7,948 bases of DNA, taken from CBDFHV01 sp965247705. Lineage in GTDB: Bacteria > Pseudomonadota > Alphaproteobacteria > Rhodospirillales > CAMCUA01. Position numbers and translations under genes: made by a program. Below the pieces are notes generated by a model. It worked only from the letters and a program-made list of their open reading frames with translations. It was not told where the DNA came from and searched no databases. The stretch's first letter is position 1. Every line of letters begins with the position of its first letter. This document shows positions 6,904-7,948 of the stretch, in pieces. Location: assembly GCA_965247705.1 (NCBI GenBank), contig CBDFHV010000018.1, forward strand, positions 1 through 7,948, written 5' to 3'.

Positions 6904-7719
6904 ATGGTGAGGCATTCGCCCGGCACCGTGAGCACGCGCAGGCGATCCGTCGCCGGGGCGGTGGTCGCGCTTGGCATCTTGCCCGCCTTCGCCGCAATCG
7001 GAATGGCCGAGGAGTTCGAGTTCCGGGGCACGGTGATCGAGCGCCAGGAAGGCCACTACCTGGTCCTCAAGAACGCCAACGTCCGCAGCCAGCCCCGGAC
7101 CGGAAGCAAGCGGCTGGGCAAACTCGAATCCATGTCCCGGGTGGAAACCGTCGGCGGCCCGCCCGGCACCGCTTGGCTTGCGGTTCGCAAGGACGGTAAG
7201 GATCTGGGGTTCGTTTACGCGCCTCTGCTGGTCCCTCTCGTTGACGGGCGGCTGGACGCGGACTTGACCGGCACAATTCTGGTTCCCGACGGCCCGCGGT
7301 GCGAATTCGTCGTCCGTTATGGCGGCAAGGGGGAGATGTACGGCGCCCCCTTTCAGACCTTCGACTATGACGTTCATTGGCGCTGCATCGGCGTCGGGGA
7401 ACCCCTCGAATTCTACAGCTTCATGTTCATCACCGAAGGGCCGTTCGCCATATCCCAAACCCCCCTCTATCAAATCAGTGTCGAGGTCCCCCGAATCGCC
7501 GGGGATTACGACGACGTTCTGAGCACCATCATCCTGTACCGCAAGGACAAGGCCAAACTGTCCTTCGATCGGGTGACTCTCAAGGGATACCGATCCGCCT
7601 CTCCCAAGAAAACCGCGACCGCGGAATCGGTGACCGATGCGTTGCTTGGCGCCCTCGAGATCGCAGCCACATCGTGGAACAAGCGCGTGTGGAAGGAATT
7701 GCGCGGCACGATCGAGTGA
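6904..7719 (+). CDS. Exported SH3-like (SH3b) domain protein of unknown function
   Basis: A 271-residue protein with a basic N-terminus (STRRRS) and a hydrophobic stretch (about 16-34) typical of a Sec signal peptide, with a likely cleavage site after GMA35. Mature residues about 50-111 look like a bacterial SH3 domain: LVLKNANVRSQPRTGSKRLG, then VETVGG, TAWLAVRKDG and LGFVYAPLL. Such domains often bind cell-wall peptides or partner proteins. The remainder (about 119-230) is rich in predicted beta strands and not one I recognise. It holds the only two cysteines, Cys133 and Cys161, which could form a disulfide in the periplasm. The last 40 residues are lysine-rich and partly helical. AGAGAGAGG stands just before the ATG; the second codon, GTG, is an alternative start. 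A competing antisense frame here has no recognisable domain. It diverges from ruvX and may share its 86-base promoter region. Confidence 0.85.
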   Translation: MVRHSPGTVSTRRRSVAGAVVALGILPAFAAIGMAEEFEFRGTVIERQEGHYLVLKNANVRSQPRTGSKRLGKLESMSRVETVGGPPGTAWLAVRKDGKDLGFVYAPLLVPLVDGRLDADLTGTILVPDGPRCEFVVRYGGKGEMYGAPFQTFDYDVHWRCIGVGEPLEFYSFMFITEGPFAISQTPLYQISVEVPRIAGDYDDVLSTIILYRKDKAKLSFDRVTLKGYRSASPKKTATAESVTDALLGALEIAATSWNKRVWKELRGTIE

Positions 7720-7724
7720 CGTCA
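7717..7724. other. Palindrome TGACGTCA forming both convergent stop codons
   Basis: The perfect 8-base palindrome supplies the TGA stop of the plus-strand gene (7717-7719) and, read on the other strand, the TGA stop of the minus-strand gene (7724-7722). Only two bases lie between the two reading frames. There is no hairpin terminator here, so the transcripts probably overlap into each other's genes. Confidence 0.9.
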
Positions 7725-7948
7725 CGGCCCGATCAGTCCCTTCAAGCGCTGCATGGCCTTGCCGAACGTATCCCAGTCTCCCGTCGCAAGAGCCCGTTCG
7801 GCGGAGTCCAAGGCAGCCCGCGCGTCGGTCGGCGCGCCCTCCATGGCCGGCGACGGCCGTGGGGGGGATTCCGGCGCCACGTCCGCGGCGGGCAGCTTCG
7901 TGCCCTCGAAGACGGCGGCAAGCGCGGCTTCCAGGGACGGTTCCATGG
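7722..7948 (-). CDS. C-terminal end of a probable UPF0182 family membrane protein, 5' part beyond the window
   Basis: The last 75 or so codons of a gene that enters from the right edge; the frame is open to the edge, so the ATG at 7946 is probably internal. The visible part reads MEPSLEAALAAVFEG, then a low-complexity proline and alanine linker (about 25-42), then ARAALDSAERALATGDWDTFGKAM and QRLKGLI. This layout resembles the C-terminal tail of UPF0182 proteins: a short helix, a variable linker, and a final helix with a GDW-x-x-(Y/F)-G motif. Those proteins are large membrane proteins of unknown function with several N-terminal transmembrane segments, none of which would be in this window. 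The family call is from pattern memory on a short tail and is moderate. It converges on the SH3-protein gene. Confidence 0.6.
   Translation of the reverse strand, partial: MEPSLEAALAAVFEGTKLPAADVAPESPPRPSPAMEGAPTDARAALDSAERALATGDWDTFGKAMQRLKGLIGP

Noticed and set aside
6805..7725. Long minus-strand open frame of 306 codons opposite the SH3-protein gene
   Set aside because: It has no recognisable domain, overlaps the ruvX start, and lies opposite a frame with a signal peptide and an SH3 domain. Long antisense frames are common in GC-rich coding DNA.

Overview
The window is a gene-dense, GC-rich stretch that looks alphaproteobacterial, probably Rhodospirillales or a close relative. The evidence is the gene order ruvX-pyrB-pyrC-plsY-dprA-topA on one strand, the alphaproteobacterial style of the TopA C-terminus, and a dihydroorotase of the metal-ligand-poor type that follows pyrB in many alphaproteobacteria. 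The taxonomic call rests on remembered family features, not on a search.

Layout from right to left on the minus strand: ruvX (6817-6347), pyrB (6302-5322), pyrC (5322-4009), plsY (3983-3354), dprA (3281-2379, with its C-terminal domain continuing to 2148 behind an in-frame stop) and topA (2138 to the left edge, unfinished). Gaps between these genes are 0 to 72 bases and no convincing terminator is visible between them, so they probably form one operon. A weak promoter may also sit directly in front of pyrB. At the right end a plus-strand gene (6904-7719) encodes an exported SH3-like protein. It converges with the 3' end of a minus-strand gene (7948-7722), probably a UPF0182 membrane protein.

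The operon mixes pyrimidine synthesis (PyrB, and PyrC as a probable non-catalytic partner), the first acylation of phospholipid synthesis (PlsY), and nucleic acid handling (RuvX, DprA, TopA). This is a housekeeping region. I see no mobile element, CRISPR array, tRNA, rRNA or defence island.

The most notable feature is a TGA stop inside dprA, exactly at the linker between the Rossmann domain and the C-terminal winged-helix domain. The reading frame beyond it is intact and well preserved. Smaller points are the replaced metal ligands in PyrC, a perfect hairpin against the ruvX start codon, a possible leaderless start for pyrB, and a perfect 8-base palindrome that supplies both stop codons of the convergent gene pair.
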